Origin: Halorubrum saccharovorum DSM 1137 | GTDB lineage: Archaea; Halobacteriota; Halobacteria; Halobacteriales; Haloferacaceae | Direction: 5' to 3' | Length of the DNA: 64,000 bases | Assembly (NCBI RefSeq): GCF_000337915.1 | Contig: NZ_AOJE01000070.1 | Span: forward strand, 1-64,000 | Part shown: one piece after another, positions 34,717 through 42,677 of the stretch | Position numbering within the stretch: position 1 is the first letter of the stretch | Layout: each line of letters opens with the position of its first letter | Position numbers and translations under genes: made by a program | Notes under the pieces: generated by a model | What the model was told of the DNA's origin: nothing | The model's database searches: none | Seen by the model: only the letters and a program-made list of their open reading frames with translations

Positions 34717-36035
34717 TCGAGGCCGGGGTGGGCGTCCTCGGGGGCGTCCGCCTGCGGCACGGGATGGCGCCGTTCGAGGTCGCGGATCGCGCCGACCAAG
34801 ACGTCCACGCCGTGCCGGAGGCTTCGCTCGTCGACGTCGAAGGTGGGCGTGTGGTGGCTCGTCGGATGGTCGGTGCCGACGATGAGGTACGTCGCGAGTC
34901 CGCCGTCCTCTTGGACGCGCTCCATCAGGAACGTCGCGTCCTCGCTCGCGCCGAAGTCCGCCGCCGGGAGCACAGTCTCGATCCCGTCGACACCCTCGGC
35001 GACCCCGGCCACCAGCGCCTGTAGCTCCGGATCGCTGTCCGCGCGCGGACACTCGCTCACCACGTCGACGGTCGCGCGACAGCCGTGCATCGTCGCGGCG
35101 CCGCGCACGGTGCGCTCGAACCGGCGTTTCATGAACTCCATCAGCTCGGTCGTCTCGCCGCGCACCTCGGCCTCCATGTGCGCGCGCTCGGCGATGACGT
35201 TGCTCGCGGTGCCGGCCTCGGCCTTCCCGACGTTGACCCGCGTCATCCCGTCGGCGTGACGGGCGATCCCGTAGGCGTTCACGATCGCCGCCCCCATCGC
35301 CTGCATCGCGTTGTCGCCCTCGTTGGGGGCTTTGCCGGCGTGCGCCGACGTGCCCTCGATCGTCGCGTCGAGGTGCGCCATCGCCAGCGGCTTCTCGATC
35401 CCGGCGACCACCTCGCCGGTCGGGTGGTCCAAGCCGACGTGAGCCGCGAGCAGGTAGTCGAGGTCGTCCGCGAACCGGCTCTCGGCCATCGGCCGGCCGC
35501 CGCCCCCCGTCTCCTCGGCCGGCTGGAAGAAGACGACCAGCCGCCCGGCGAAGTCGCTCTCGGCGATGGCTTCGAGGACGGCGAGCCCCCACGTCATGTG
35601 GGCGTCGTGGCCGCAGGCGTGCATCGTGCCGTCGATCTCCGAGCGGAACCCCTCGTCGACGGGGTCGTGGTCGGGCTCGGTCGACTCCCCGATGAACAGC
35701 CCGTCGACGTCGACGCGGAGCCCGATCGCGGGCCCGTCGCCGCGGTCGAGCACGGCGACGGCGCCGGTGTTGCCGCCGGCCATGCGATCGAGCAGCTCCG
35801 CGTCCGCGCCGCGGTCGCGGGCGCGCTCCAGCCACGGATCGAGGTCGGCATCGGGAACGGCCATGCGGTCGGCCGAGTCGTACGCGTCCGGCCCGATCGC
35901 GAGCTCGTCGACGCCGATCGCCCGGATCTCCTCGACGAGCCTCGCAGTCGTGAGGAACTCGCGCCACGCGGGCTCCGGATGGCGGTGGAGTCGGCGGCGA
36001 ACGCTGGCGAGCCGGTCCCGGATCGGTTCGTTCAT
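34713..36035 (-). CDS. M20 amidohydrolase (AbgA type), copy 2
   Basis: A 440-residue paralogue of the gene at 27383. Both share HRHPEPxWREFxTTAR at the N-terminus, the AbgA-type insertion, HACGHDAHMTWGLAVL, FQPAEETGGGGRPMAES and TDHPTSHHTPTFDVDE with the metal ligands conserved. ATG at 36035 is chosen since homology begins there. It is translationally coupled to the downstream dehydratase and lies divergently from the 2-hydroxyacid dehydrogenase across a 125-bp region with a strong inverted repeat. A deacetylase role in ectoine breakdown (in place of the bacterial DoeB family) is a testable inference. Confidence 0.9.
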   Translation of the reverse strand: MNEPIRDRLASVRRRLHRHPEPAWREFLTTARLVEEIRAIGVDELAIGPDAYDSADRMAVPDADLDPWLERARDRGADAELLDRMAGGNTGAVAVLDRGDGPAIGLRVDVDGLFIGESTEPDHDPVDEGFRSEIDGTMHACGHDAHMTWGLAVLEAIAESDFAGRLVVFFQPAEETGGGGRPMAESRFADDLDYLLAAHVGLDHPTGEVVAGIEKPLAMAHLDATIEGTSAHAGKAPNEGDNAMQAMGAAIVNAYGIARHADGMTRVNVGKAEAGTASNVIAERAHMEAEVRGETTELMEFMKRRFERTVRGAATMHGCRATVDVVSECPRADSDPELQALVAGVAEGVDGIETVLPAADFGASEDATFLMERVQEDGGLATYLIVGTDHPTSHHTPTFDVDERSLRHGVDVLVGAIRDLERRHPVPQADAPEDAHPGLE

Positions 36036-36066
36036 GAGTGTCACCCTCTCGCTCGATCGCCTTAAC

Positions 36067-36087
36067 TGTACACAATTGTCGTGTACA
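36067..36087. promoter_or_regulatory. Operator-like inverted repeat between divergent M20 and dehydrogenase genes
   Basis: TGTACAC (36067-36073), seven bases, GTGTACA (36081-36087): a perfect 7-bp-arm inverted repeat 32 bp before the M20 start and 74 bp before the dehydrogenase start, with a further GATACACA at 36091-36098. The spacing suits a dimeric winged-helix regulator of the Lrp/TrmB kind controlling both directions. Confidence 0.65.
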
Positions 36088-36160
36088 AGAGATACACAAA
36101 AGGCTAAGAACCACCCTCGTGATGATCCGCCAACGCGTCGTTTCGACGCGTCAACTACCC

Positions 36161-37147
36161 ATGAGTGCACACCAGACCGCTGATCCCGATATCGTCGTGC
36201 TACGGGAGGGAACGGAGGGCCTGTCGATGGCGTCGTACGCGGACGCGCTCCGCGAGCGACTCCCGGACCGGACGGTCGCGCTCGCCCGGACGCCCGCCGA
36301 GGAGCGCGACCTCGTGCCGACGGCCCGCGCCGTGACCGGCATCACGATCGACGCCGACCTCCTCGACCGCGCCGACCGGCTGGAGCTGTTCGCGTGCACC
36401 TTCGCCGGCACCGACCACGTCCCGACCGACGCGCTGCGCGAGCACGGCGTGAGCGTGACGAACGCCGGGGGGATCCACGCGCCGGGCATCGCCGAGCAGG
36501 CGATCGCCAACATGCTCGTGTTCGCGCGCAATCTCCACGAGGGGTTCCGCCGGAAGTCGAACGGCGAGTGGCGCCACTTCCAGTCGCGCGAGTTCACCGA
36601 CAGCACGGTCACCGTCGTGGGGCTCGGATCGATCGGCCAGGCGGTCGTCCAGCGGCTCGCGGGGTTCGAGGTGGAGACGATCGGGATCCGCTACACGCCC
36701 GAGAAGGGCGGCCCCACCGACGAGGTGCTCGGCTTCGACGACGACGACGTCCACGCGGCGCTCGCGCGGAGCGACTACGTCGTGCTCGCGTGCCCGCTCA
36801 ACGACCTGACCCGAGGCCTGATCGGGGCGGCGGAGCTGGCGACGCTCCCGCCCGAGGCGGTCGTCGTCAACGCGGCCCGCGGCGGGCTCGTCGACACCGA
36901 CGCCCTGGTGTCGGCGCTGCAGACCGAGGGGATCCGCGGCGCCGCGCTCGACGTCACGGACCCCGAGCCGCTCCCGCCGGACCACGTGCTCTGGGACTTA
37001 GAGAACTGCCTCATCACCCCGCACACCGGCGGCCACACGCCCAAACACTGGGACCGGCTGGCCGACATCGTCGCGAGCAACGTCGCGGCGCTCGACGGGG
37101 ACGGCGAGTTGGAGAACGCGGTCGTCACCCCGGACGCGGACGGCTGA
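36161..37147 (+). CDS. D-2-hydroxyacid dehydrogenase family protein
   Basis: A 328-residue NAD(P)-dependent enzyme. The NAD-binding motif is VTVVGLGSIGQAVVQRLAGFEV at mid-protein. The catalytic Arg is in VVVNAARGGLVDTDAL, the Glu in ALDVTDPEPLPPDHVLW, and the His in ITPHTGGHTPKHW. The N-terminal half supplies the substrate domain (FACTFAGTDHVPTDAL, AGGIHAPGIAEQAIANMLVF). ATG 36161 is the obvious start. It probably reduces or oxidises a 2-keto/2-hydroxy acid; in this cluster it may act on a keto acid from the dehydratase or aminotransferase. It shares its promoter region with the M20 operon. Confidence 0.9.
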   Translation: MSAHQTADPDIVVLREGTEGLSMASYADALRERLPDRTVALARTPAEERDLVPTARAVTGITIDADLLDRADRLELFACTFAGTDHVPTDALREHGVSVTNAGGIHAPGIAEQAIANMLVFARNLHEGFRRKSNGEWRHFQSREFTDSTVTVVGLGSIGQAVVQRLAGFEVETIGIRYTPEKGGPTDEVLGFDDDDVHAALARSDYVVLACPLNDLTRGLIGAAELATLPPEAVVVNAARGGLVDTDALVSALQTEGIRGAALDVTDPEPLPPDHVLWDLENCLITPHTGGHTPKHWDRLADIVASNVAALDGDGELENAVVTPDADG

Positions 37148-37180
37148 TCGGAGGGGCGCGGTCGCCCGGGGAGGGCCCGC

Positions 37181-38362
37181 TCAGGCCGTGAACAGCTCGC
37201 GGGGGAACTCGGCCAGCGTCTCCGCGCCGGTCGAGGTGACTCGGAACGTCTCGCTGATCTCCATCCCGATCTCGTCGGTCCAGATGCCCGGGATCATGTG
37301 GAACGTCATGTTCTCCTGGAGGACGGTCTCGTCACCGGGGCGGATGCTCGCGGTGTGTTCGCCCCAGTCCGGCGGGTAGCCGAGTCCCATCGAGTAGCCG
37401 ATTCGGTCCTCCTTTTCGAGCCCGTACCGCTCGATAGTGGTCCGCCACGCCTTCTCGACGGTCTCGCATTTGACGCCGGGCTCCGCGGCGTCGAGCGCCG
37501 CCTCCAGTCCCTCGACGACGATGTCCGCGGTCTCCCGCAGCTCGGCCGGCGGGTCGCCGACGAACGTCGTCCGCGCCAGCGGCGAGTGGTAGCGGTGCCG
37601 ACAGCCGGAGAGCTCGATGATCACCGGGTCGCCGTCCTCGTACTCCCGGTCCGTCCACGTGAGGTGCGGGGTTCCGGTGTGGTCGCCCGACGGCATCAGC
37701 GGGACGATCGCCGGGTAGTCGCCGCCGAACTCGTCGGTCCCGTCGATCAGCTGCTGGTAGACGGCGGACGCGACCTCGTACTCCGGGATCCCCTCCCCGA
37801 CGGCGTCGAGGCCGGCCCGCATCGCGTTCTCGGAGATCCGCGCGGCCTGCTCCATATACTCCAGCTCCCGGTCGGATTTCTTGATCCGGATCCAGCCGAC
37901 GAGCAGCGTCGCGTCCGCGAACTCGGCGTCCGGGAGGTTCCCCTGCAGTCGGGTGTACGACTTCGCGGTGAAGTAGGCGGCGTCCATCTCCAAGCCGACG
38001 CGCCCGTCCGCGACCCCCAGCTCTTCGAGGACGCCGGCGACGTAGTCCATCGGATGGAGGTCGCGCGGCGACTGCACGTGGTCGTCGCTGTACGCGCGGA
38101 TGCTCTCCTCGGCGAGGTGGGTCGTCGCCTGCGCGCCGTCGCCGTCCATGTCGCGGCCGATCCAGATCGGCTCGTCGCGGTCGGGCGTGACCACGACCGC
38201 CTGGTGGACGTAGAACGACCAGCCGTCGTAGCCGGTCAGGTAGTTCATGTTCGCCGGGTCGCTGACCACGATCGCGTCGAGGTTCCGCTCGCGCAACCGC
38301 TCTTTCGTCCGCGCCACCCGTCGCTCGTACTCGGTCTCGTCGAAGATATGTTCCCGTGGCAT
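37181..38362 (-). CDS. doeA: Ectoine hydrolase (DoeA/EutD, M24 peptidase family)
   Basis: A 393-residue pita-bread-fold hydrolase that opens the ectoine ring to N-acetyl-2,4-diaminobutyrate. By memory of the bacterial enzymes the match is close along the whole length. Examples are DPANMNYLTGYDGWSFYVHQ, the VQSPRDLHPMDY region, GRVGLEMDAAYFTAKSY, GGDYPAIVPLMPSGDHT-GTPHLTW, LSGCRHRYHSPLARTTFVG, YPPDWGEHTASIRPGDET and NMTFHMIPGIWTDEIGMEISE. These blocks separate it from ordinary Xaa-Pro peptidases. ATG 38362 (MPREHIFDE) is chosen; a longer frame to 38539 has no similarity. Convergent with the dehydrogenase, divergent from the AOR gene. Confidence 0.85.
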   Translation of the reverse strand: MPREHIFDETEYERRVARTKERLRERNLDAIVVSDPANMNYLTGYDGWSFYVHQAVVVTPDRDEPIWIGRDMDGDGAQATTHLAEESIRAYSDDHVQSPRDLHPMDYVAGVLEELGVADGRVGLEMDAAYFTAKSYTRLQGNLPDAEFADATLLVGWIRIKKSDRELEYMEQAARISENAMRAGLDAVGEGIPEYEVASAVYQQLIDGTDEFGGDYPAIVPLMPSGDHTGTPHLTWTDREYEDGDPVIIELSGCRHRYHSPLARTTFVGDPPAELRETADIVVEGLEAALDAAEPGVKCETVEKAWRTTIERYGLEKEDRIGYSMGLGYPPDWGEHTASIRPGDETVLQENMTFHMIPGIWTDEIGMEISETFRVTSTGAETLAEFPRELFTA

Positions 38363-38413
38363 GGTAACAGGGCGTCTACAGAAGCGATCAGCCAGCAACA
38401 GCATAAAATTACC

Positions 38414-38441
38414 GTGTATATTAAAAACAGATACTGTGTAC
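38414..38441. promoter_or_regulatory. GTGTA repeats in the doeA/AOR divergent promoter
   Basis: GTGTATA (38414-38420) and TGTGTAC (38435-38441) lie about 50-80 bp upstream of the ectoine hydrolase start in an AT-rich block (TATTAAAAACAG) of the 228-bp divergent region. The same GTGTA core occurs in the promoters of the BCCT, aminotransferase and M20/dehydrogenase genes. Part of it may simply be a TATA box. Confidence 0.45.
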
Positions 38442-38590
38442 GATTTACGGCGCGGATCCGGAGAATCAGCGCGGTAGCGCTCCGTTACACAGCGGGGAGA
38501 TACCTCGTAGGAGGCGTCGACAGGGCCCGAAAGCCTCAATCAGTTCCTCTTGGATCGGGGTTTTTGTATCGGGTCCGCGGATACGTACGC

Positions 38591-40258
38591 ATGCTACACA
38601 GTGCCGGGCCGCTGCTGTCGATCGACGTCGGCGAGCGGACGACGACGGAAACCGACATCAGCGAGGTGCAGGAGCGATACATCGGCGGGCGAGGCGTAGG
38701 GACGCGGCTGGCGCACGAGCGGGTCCCGTTCGACGCGGACCCGCTCGGTCCAGAGAACCGCGCCGTGTTCACCACCGGGCCGATGCAGGCGTCCCAGATG
38801 AGCTTCACGGGGCGGACGAACTGCACCGCGCTCTCGCCGCTGACGGACGGCCTGCTCTCGTCGAACGCGGGCGGGTTCATGTCCCGTCACCTCGCGGCGA
38901 CGGGGTACGGGGCGGTCGAGTTGGCCAGCGCGAGCGACGAACTGATCGCCGTCCACGTGCGCGACGACGGCGTCGAGTTCGAAGCCGTACCGGAGCTCGC
39001 GGGGGCGACCGTCTCGGAGACGACCGGCTACCTCGACGACGAACGCGCCATCTCCAGCGACCGGACGGCGGTGATCGGGCCGGCGGGCGAGAACGAGGTC
39101 CGGTTCGCGTCGATCATGACGACCGAGGAGCGCGCGTTCGGCCGCGGCGGGCTGGGGGCGGTCCTCGGCTCGAAGAACGTCAAGGCCCTAACCTTCGGCG
39201 GCGACTCGGCGCCCGAGATCGAGATCTCGGCGACCGCCAACGAGATCCACCGGGACGCCGCCACGGACGACCACATCATGAAAGAGCAGGGGACGGTGGC
39301 GGTGATGGACCTCGCCAACGAGATGGACGGGCTGCCGTCGTACTACTTCTCCGAGCGATCCTTCGAGGGCGTCGAGGGGATCAACGGCGCCGCCGTCGCG
39401 GAGAAGAAGTATAAGAAGGGGACCTGCTCTAGCTGCGCGTTCGCCTGCAAGCTCCCGACCCGCGACGAGGAGCGGGGCGTCGAGACAGAGGGCCCCGAGT
39501 TCGAGGTGGCGATGGCGTTCGGCTCGAACTCCGGGATCGACGACATCGTCGACGTGATGGAGTCGAACCGGCGCTGCGACGAGTACGGACTCGACGCCAT
39601 CTCCACGGGGAACACGATCGCCGCGTACCTGGAGGCCGAAGACGAGTTCGGCAACCGCGAACTCATCTGGGACCTCGTCGACAAGATCGCCGAGCGCGAC
39701 GGCGTGGGCGACCGGCTCGCGGAGGGGATCGGCCGGATCCACGACGACCTCGGCGTGGGGAACTGGTCGGTGAAGAACATGGACTTCGCGGCCCACGAGG
39801 GCCGGCTCCTCCACGGGCAGGCGCTCTCGTACGCGGTCGCGAACCGCGGCGCCGACCACATGTACGCGACCTTCTACTCGGTCGAGTATCCCCTCGTCGA
39901 GGAGGAAGAGGCGATGGAGCCCGCGGGGTTCGAGGGGAAGGCCGAGCGCCTCGTCCAGCGCGAGAACCTGATGGCGCTCAACGACAGCGGCGTCGTCTGC
40001 AAGTTCTCCCGCGACTTCATGACGCCCGAGCGCTACGAGCTCCTCTTCGACGCCGAGTTCGAGGAGCTGCTCGCGGCGGGCGCGCGGACCGTGACTCTGG
40101 AGCGGCACTTCAACAACCGGCGCGGCATCGACGGCGACGACGACCGCCTCCCCTACGAGGACGAACTCCCCGGCCTCGACGACGCCATCGACTCCTACTA
40201 CGAGATCCGCGGGTGGGACGACGACGGCACGGTCCCCGACTCGGCGCTGCCGGCGTGA
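38591..40258 (+). CDS. Aldehyde:ferredoxin oxidoreductase family (tungsten enzyme)
   Basis: A 555-residue AOR-family enzyme that oxidises aldehydes to acids with ferredoxin. YIGGRGVGTRLAHE and FTTGPMQASQMSFTGRTNCTALSPLTDGLLSS are the pterin-binding blocks, RGGLGAVLGSKNVKAL is the family signature, and the [4Fe-4S] ligands are C279-x2-C282-x3-C286 with C470 as the distal ligand. Length is slightly below the 600 of AOR proper. ATG 38591 is chosen, since the long upstream frame is shadow. Beside doeA and aminotransferases, it is a candidate for the aspartate-semialdehyde oxidation step that DoeC performs in bacteria; this is inference. Confidence 0.9.
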   Translation: MLHSAGPLLSIDVGERTTTETDISEVQERYIGGRGVGTRLAHERVPFDADPLGPENRAVFTTGPMQASQMSFTGRTNCTALSPLTDGLLSSNAGGFMSRHLAATGYGAVELASASDELIAVHVRDDGVEFEAVPELAGATVSETTGYLDDERAISSDRTAVIGPAGENEVRFASIMTTEERAFGRGGLGAVLGSKNVKALTFGGDSAPEIEISATANEIHRDAATDDHIMKEQGTVAVMDLANEMDGLPSYYFSERSFEGVEGINGAAVAEKKYKKGTCSSCAFACKLPTRDEERGVETEGPEFEVAMAFGSNSGIDDIVDVMESNRRCDEYGLDAISTGNTIAAYLEAEDEFGNRELIWDLVDKIAERDGVGDRLAEGIGRIHDDLGVGNWSVKNMDFAAHEGRLLHGQALSYAVANRGADHMYATFYSVEYPLVEEEEAMEPAGFEGKAERLVQRENLMALNDSGVVCKFSRDFMTPERYELLFDAEFEELLAAGARTVTLERHFNNRRGIDGDDDRLPYEDELPGLDDAIDSYYEIRGWDDDGTVPDSALPA

Positions 40259-40311
40259 GGCAAACGCGCCGCTCGAACTCGGTGCAGTGACGCCCGTCGA
40301 ACTCCCGTCGT

Positions 40312-41034
40312 TCAGTTCACTGCCTTGGAGAGCTCGGCACCCGCCTTGAACCTGACCACGTTCTTCGCCGCGGCCTGGATCTTCTTCCCGGTCTGGGGGT
40401 TGCGTCCGGTCCGGGCGGACCGCTTCGAGATACTGAACGTGCCGAACGCCTCATCTCCTCCCTCCTCGCCCAACGACAACCGATCACCCTTCTTCAGGGC
40501 TTTCGTCGTCGTGTCGATGAACGCCTCGAGCGCCCGCTTCGCGTCCCTCTCGGATAATCCCTCGTCCGAGTCGCCTCGCGTTTCACGCGCGACGTACGCC
40601 GCGTCGATCACCACGTCGGCGTCCCGACACTTGGCGCTGGCCTCGTCGCCCCGACCGGGGTTGAGATCGAGCGCGGCCGCGAACTCCGGACACCAGTCGA
40701 ACGTCACCGGCGAGTCGTCCGCAGGTCCGTTGACGGACCGCGGATTCCGCCCCGTTCGCGCGGAGCGCTTCGAGATGCTGAACGAGCCGAACCCGATCAG
40801 TGCGGCGCTGTCGCCACTCTTCAGGGCCTCCGTCGCCGCGCCGGTGAACGCGTCCAGCGCCGCCTTCGCGTCCGACTTGCTCAGTTCGGCCTCGCTCGCC
40901 ATGGACTCGATGAGCTCCGCTTTGTTCATCGCCGCCGCCTGCCCCGTCGTCGTCAGCAGGGCCAGTCCGAGCGACGTCGAGAGGATAGCGCTCCTCCGCA
41001 GTACGATTCGCCGCGAGAGTTCATTTTGAGACAT
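40312..41034 (-). CDS. Tandem HU-domain protein with Tat-type signal sequence
   Basis: A 240-residue protein with two bacterial-type HU domains. Residues 1-35 form a twin-arginine-like signal (SRRIVLRRSAILSTSLGLALL then QAAA). HU domain 1 starts MNKAELIESMASEAELSKSDA and carries FGSFSISKRSARTGRNPRS. HU domain 2 (about 150-240) has the same FGTFSISKRSARTGRNPQTG followed by the normal arm KKIQAAAKNVVRFKAGAELSKAV. Domain 1 has lost the second half of the arm. The protein would bind DNA non-specifically; if exported, extracellular or envelope DNA is the target. An internal ATG at 40929 could give a cytoplasmic form. A TATA-like GATATAAACC precedes it. Confidence 0.88.
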   Translation of the reverse strand: MSQNELSRRIVLRRSAILSTSLGLALLTTTGQAAAMNKAELIESMASEAELSKSDAKAALDAFTGAATEALKSGDSAALIGFGSFSISKRSARTGRNPRSVNGPADDSPVTFDWCPEFAAALDLNPGRGDEASAKCRDADVVIDAAYVARETRGDSDEGLSERDAKRALEAFIDTTTKALKKGDRLSLGEEGGDEAFGTFSISKRSARTGRNPQTGKKIQAAAKNVVRFKAGAELSKAVN

Positions 41035-41195
41035 GATACCTTTACTTACAGTCTTCTATCGCTCGGTGAAGATATAAACCTACTGTAAATTCTGCTTCGT
41101 ATATATTTTCGGGCGTGGGTTCTGACCGAAAGCGCCCGCGGACCGCGATCGAAACGGAGATGCCGATATCGGTGGTTGAGCGGCACCGAGCGGGG

Positions 41196-42557
41196 TTACT
41201 CGGCGGTCGCGTCGATCGCGTCCGCGATGACCTCGGTCCCGACCTCCGCCTGCCGCTGGGTCAGGACGAGCGGCGGGAGCAGTCGGATGACGTTGCCGTA
41301 CTGGCCGGCCGTCCAGACGAGGACGCCGCGCTCGTAGCAGTACTGCTGGATCGCCTCGACGCGGTCGTCGTCCGGGTCGCCGCTCGCGTCGACGAACTCG
41401 GCGCCGACGAACAGCCCCTTCCCGCGGACCTGGCCGAGCCCCGGGTCGCCCTCGCCCGCGTCGCGGAGGCGGGCGCGGATCCACGCGCCGACCTCGGTCG
41501 CGTGGTCGAGTAAGTCGTGCGACTGGATGTACTCGATCGCGCGCAGCCCGCCGACCATCGCGGGAACGTGTCCGCGGTAGGTCCCGGCGTGGTCGCCCGA
41601 CCCCCACGTGTCCAGGTCCTCGTGATACAGCGTTCCCGACAGCGGCTGACCGTTGCCGCCGAGCGCCTTCGCGGTCGTCATCACGTCCGGCGTCACGTCG
41701 TAGTGATCGGACGCCCACCACTCGCCGGTGCGCCCCATCCCGACCTGGATCTCGTCGAACACCAGCGGGAGGTCGTTCTCGTCGGCGATCTCGCGCAGCC
41801 CCGAGAGGAACCCCTCGGGCGGGACGACGACGCCACCCTCGCCCTGGATGGGCTCGACGAAGATACCGGCCGGGTCCGTGAGACCGCCGTACGGCTCCTC
41901 GACGATCGCCCTGACCTCTTCGAGCGCGCGGTCGACCGACTCCTCGGGGCTACGACCCTCCCGAAACGGGTACGGGAAGGGCGCGTGGACCACGTCGGGC
42001 AAGAGCGGCGCGTACGGCTTCTTGAACTTCTTGTTCGACGTGATGCTCATCGCCCCGGTCGTCGCTCCGTGGTAGGAGTTCCGAAACGCGAGCAGCCCGT
42101 TCCCGCCCGTGTTGTACTTCGCGAGCTTGATCGACGCCTCGATCGCGTCGCTGCCGGTGGGGCCGCCGAAGACGAACCGGCTGTTGCCGGCGAGGCTCCC
42201 GGGGGCGATCTCGTCGAGCTTGTCGATGAGGTCGAGCCGGGGCTCCGTCGGGAAGTCGACCGAGTGCGTGAGCTTGTCGATCTGTTCGTGGACGCCCTCG
42301 TTGACGTACGGGTTCGCGTGGCCGACGTTGTACACGCCGATGCCGGCGAAAAAGTCGAGAAACAGGTTCCCGTCGGCGTCTTTGAGGGTCGCACCGCGCC
42401 CCTCCTCGAACGCGAGCGGGATGTCGTTCGGGTACGCGACCGCGCTGCTGTCGATCGCCTCCTGTCTGTCGAGGAGGCGCCGCGAGTTCGGACCGGGGAC
42501 TTGGTCGACGCTCGGCTCCTCCGCGAAGTGCAATTCGTGGATCGGCGGTCCAGCCAT
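41196..42557 (-). CDS. Class-III PLP aminotransferase, copy 2
   Basis: A 453-residue aminotransferase. The blocks are GGPTGSDAIEASIKLAKY (phosphate site), FRNSYHGATTGAMSIT, EPIQGEGGVVVPPEGF, VFDEIQVGMGRTGEWWA and the Schiff-base Lys in VMTTAKALGGNGQPLSG. The N-terminal VPGPNSRRLLDRQEAIDSSAVAYPNDIPLAFEEG is typical of the archaeal ornithine/diaminobutyrate-type subgroup. ATG 42557 (MAGPPIHELHF) is chosen over an in-frame ATG at 42608. It is a better family fit to diaminobutyrate:2-oxoglutarate transaminase than copy 1, so either could be the DoeD of this organism. An inverted repeat lies just upstream. Confidence 0.88.
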   Translation of the reverse strand: MAGPPIHELHFAEEPSVDQVPGPNSRRLLDRQEAIDSSAVAYPNDIPLAFEEGRGATLKDADGNLFLDFFAGIGVYNVGHANPYVNEGVHEQIDKLTHSVDFPTEPRLDLIDKLDEIAPGSLAGNSRFVFGGPTGSDAIEASIKLAKYNTGGNGLLAFRNSYHGATTGAMSITSNKKFKKPYAPLLPDVVHAPFPYPFREGRSPEESVDRALEEVRAIVEEPYGGLTDPAGIFVEPIQGEGGVVVPPEGFLSGLREIADENDLPLVFDEIQVGMGRTGEWWASDHYDVTPDVMTTAKALGGNGQPLSGTLYHEDLDTWGSGDHAGTYRGHVPAMVGGLRAIEYIQSHDLLDHATEVGAWIRARLRDAGEGDPGLGQVRGKGLFVGAEFVDASGDPDDDRVEAIQQYCYERGVLVWTAGQYGNVIRLLPPLVLTQRQAEVGTEVIADAIDATAE

Positions 42558-42585
42558 AGCCCAACCGATACGACACGCCCACATA

Positions 42586-42600
42586 TGGTTGGTGCAACCA
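42586..42600. promoter_or_regulatory. Inverted repeat upstream of aminotransferase copy 2
   Basis: TGGTTG-GTG-CAACCA, perfect 6-bp arms with a 3-bp centre, 29 bp before the ATG at 42557 and preceded (on the gene's strand) by an AT-rich block. Position and symmetry fit an operator overlapping the core promoter. It is a different motif from the GTGTAC sites nearby. Confidence 0.45.
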
Positions 42601-42677
42601 GCAATCAATGACGTGATATACGGAATCCGTTTCCGAACTGGCGTGAGTTCGGCCTTCAGTATCGGGATCGATTCGAG

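Noticed and set aside
33394-35259. A 621-codon plus-strand open frame opposite ilvA and M20
   Set aside because: It mirrors two well-supported minus-strand genes and has no recognisable motif.
33418-36114. A single 898-codon minus-strand open frame spanning two genes
   Set aside because: Its first 460 residues are Arg/Gly-rich shadow of the M20 gene in another frame. Only the part from ATG 34716 is the dehydratase.
37181-38362. Plain Xaa-Pro aminopeptidase
   Set aside because: The specific blocks (GYDGWSFYVHQ, GGDYPAIVPLMPSG, YPPDWGEHT) follow ectoine hydrolase rather than prolidase, although I could not run an alignment.
37298-40258. A 986-codon open frame upstream of and including the AOR gene
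   Set aside because: The first 430 residues are antisense to the ectoine hydrolase and have shadow composition. Family similarity begins at ATG 38591.
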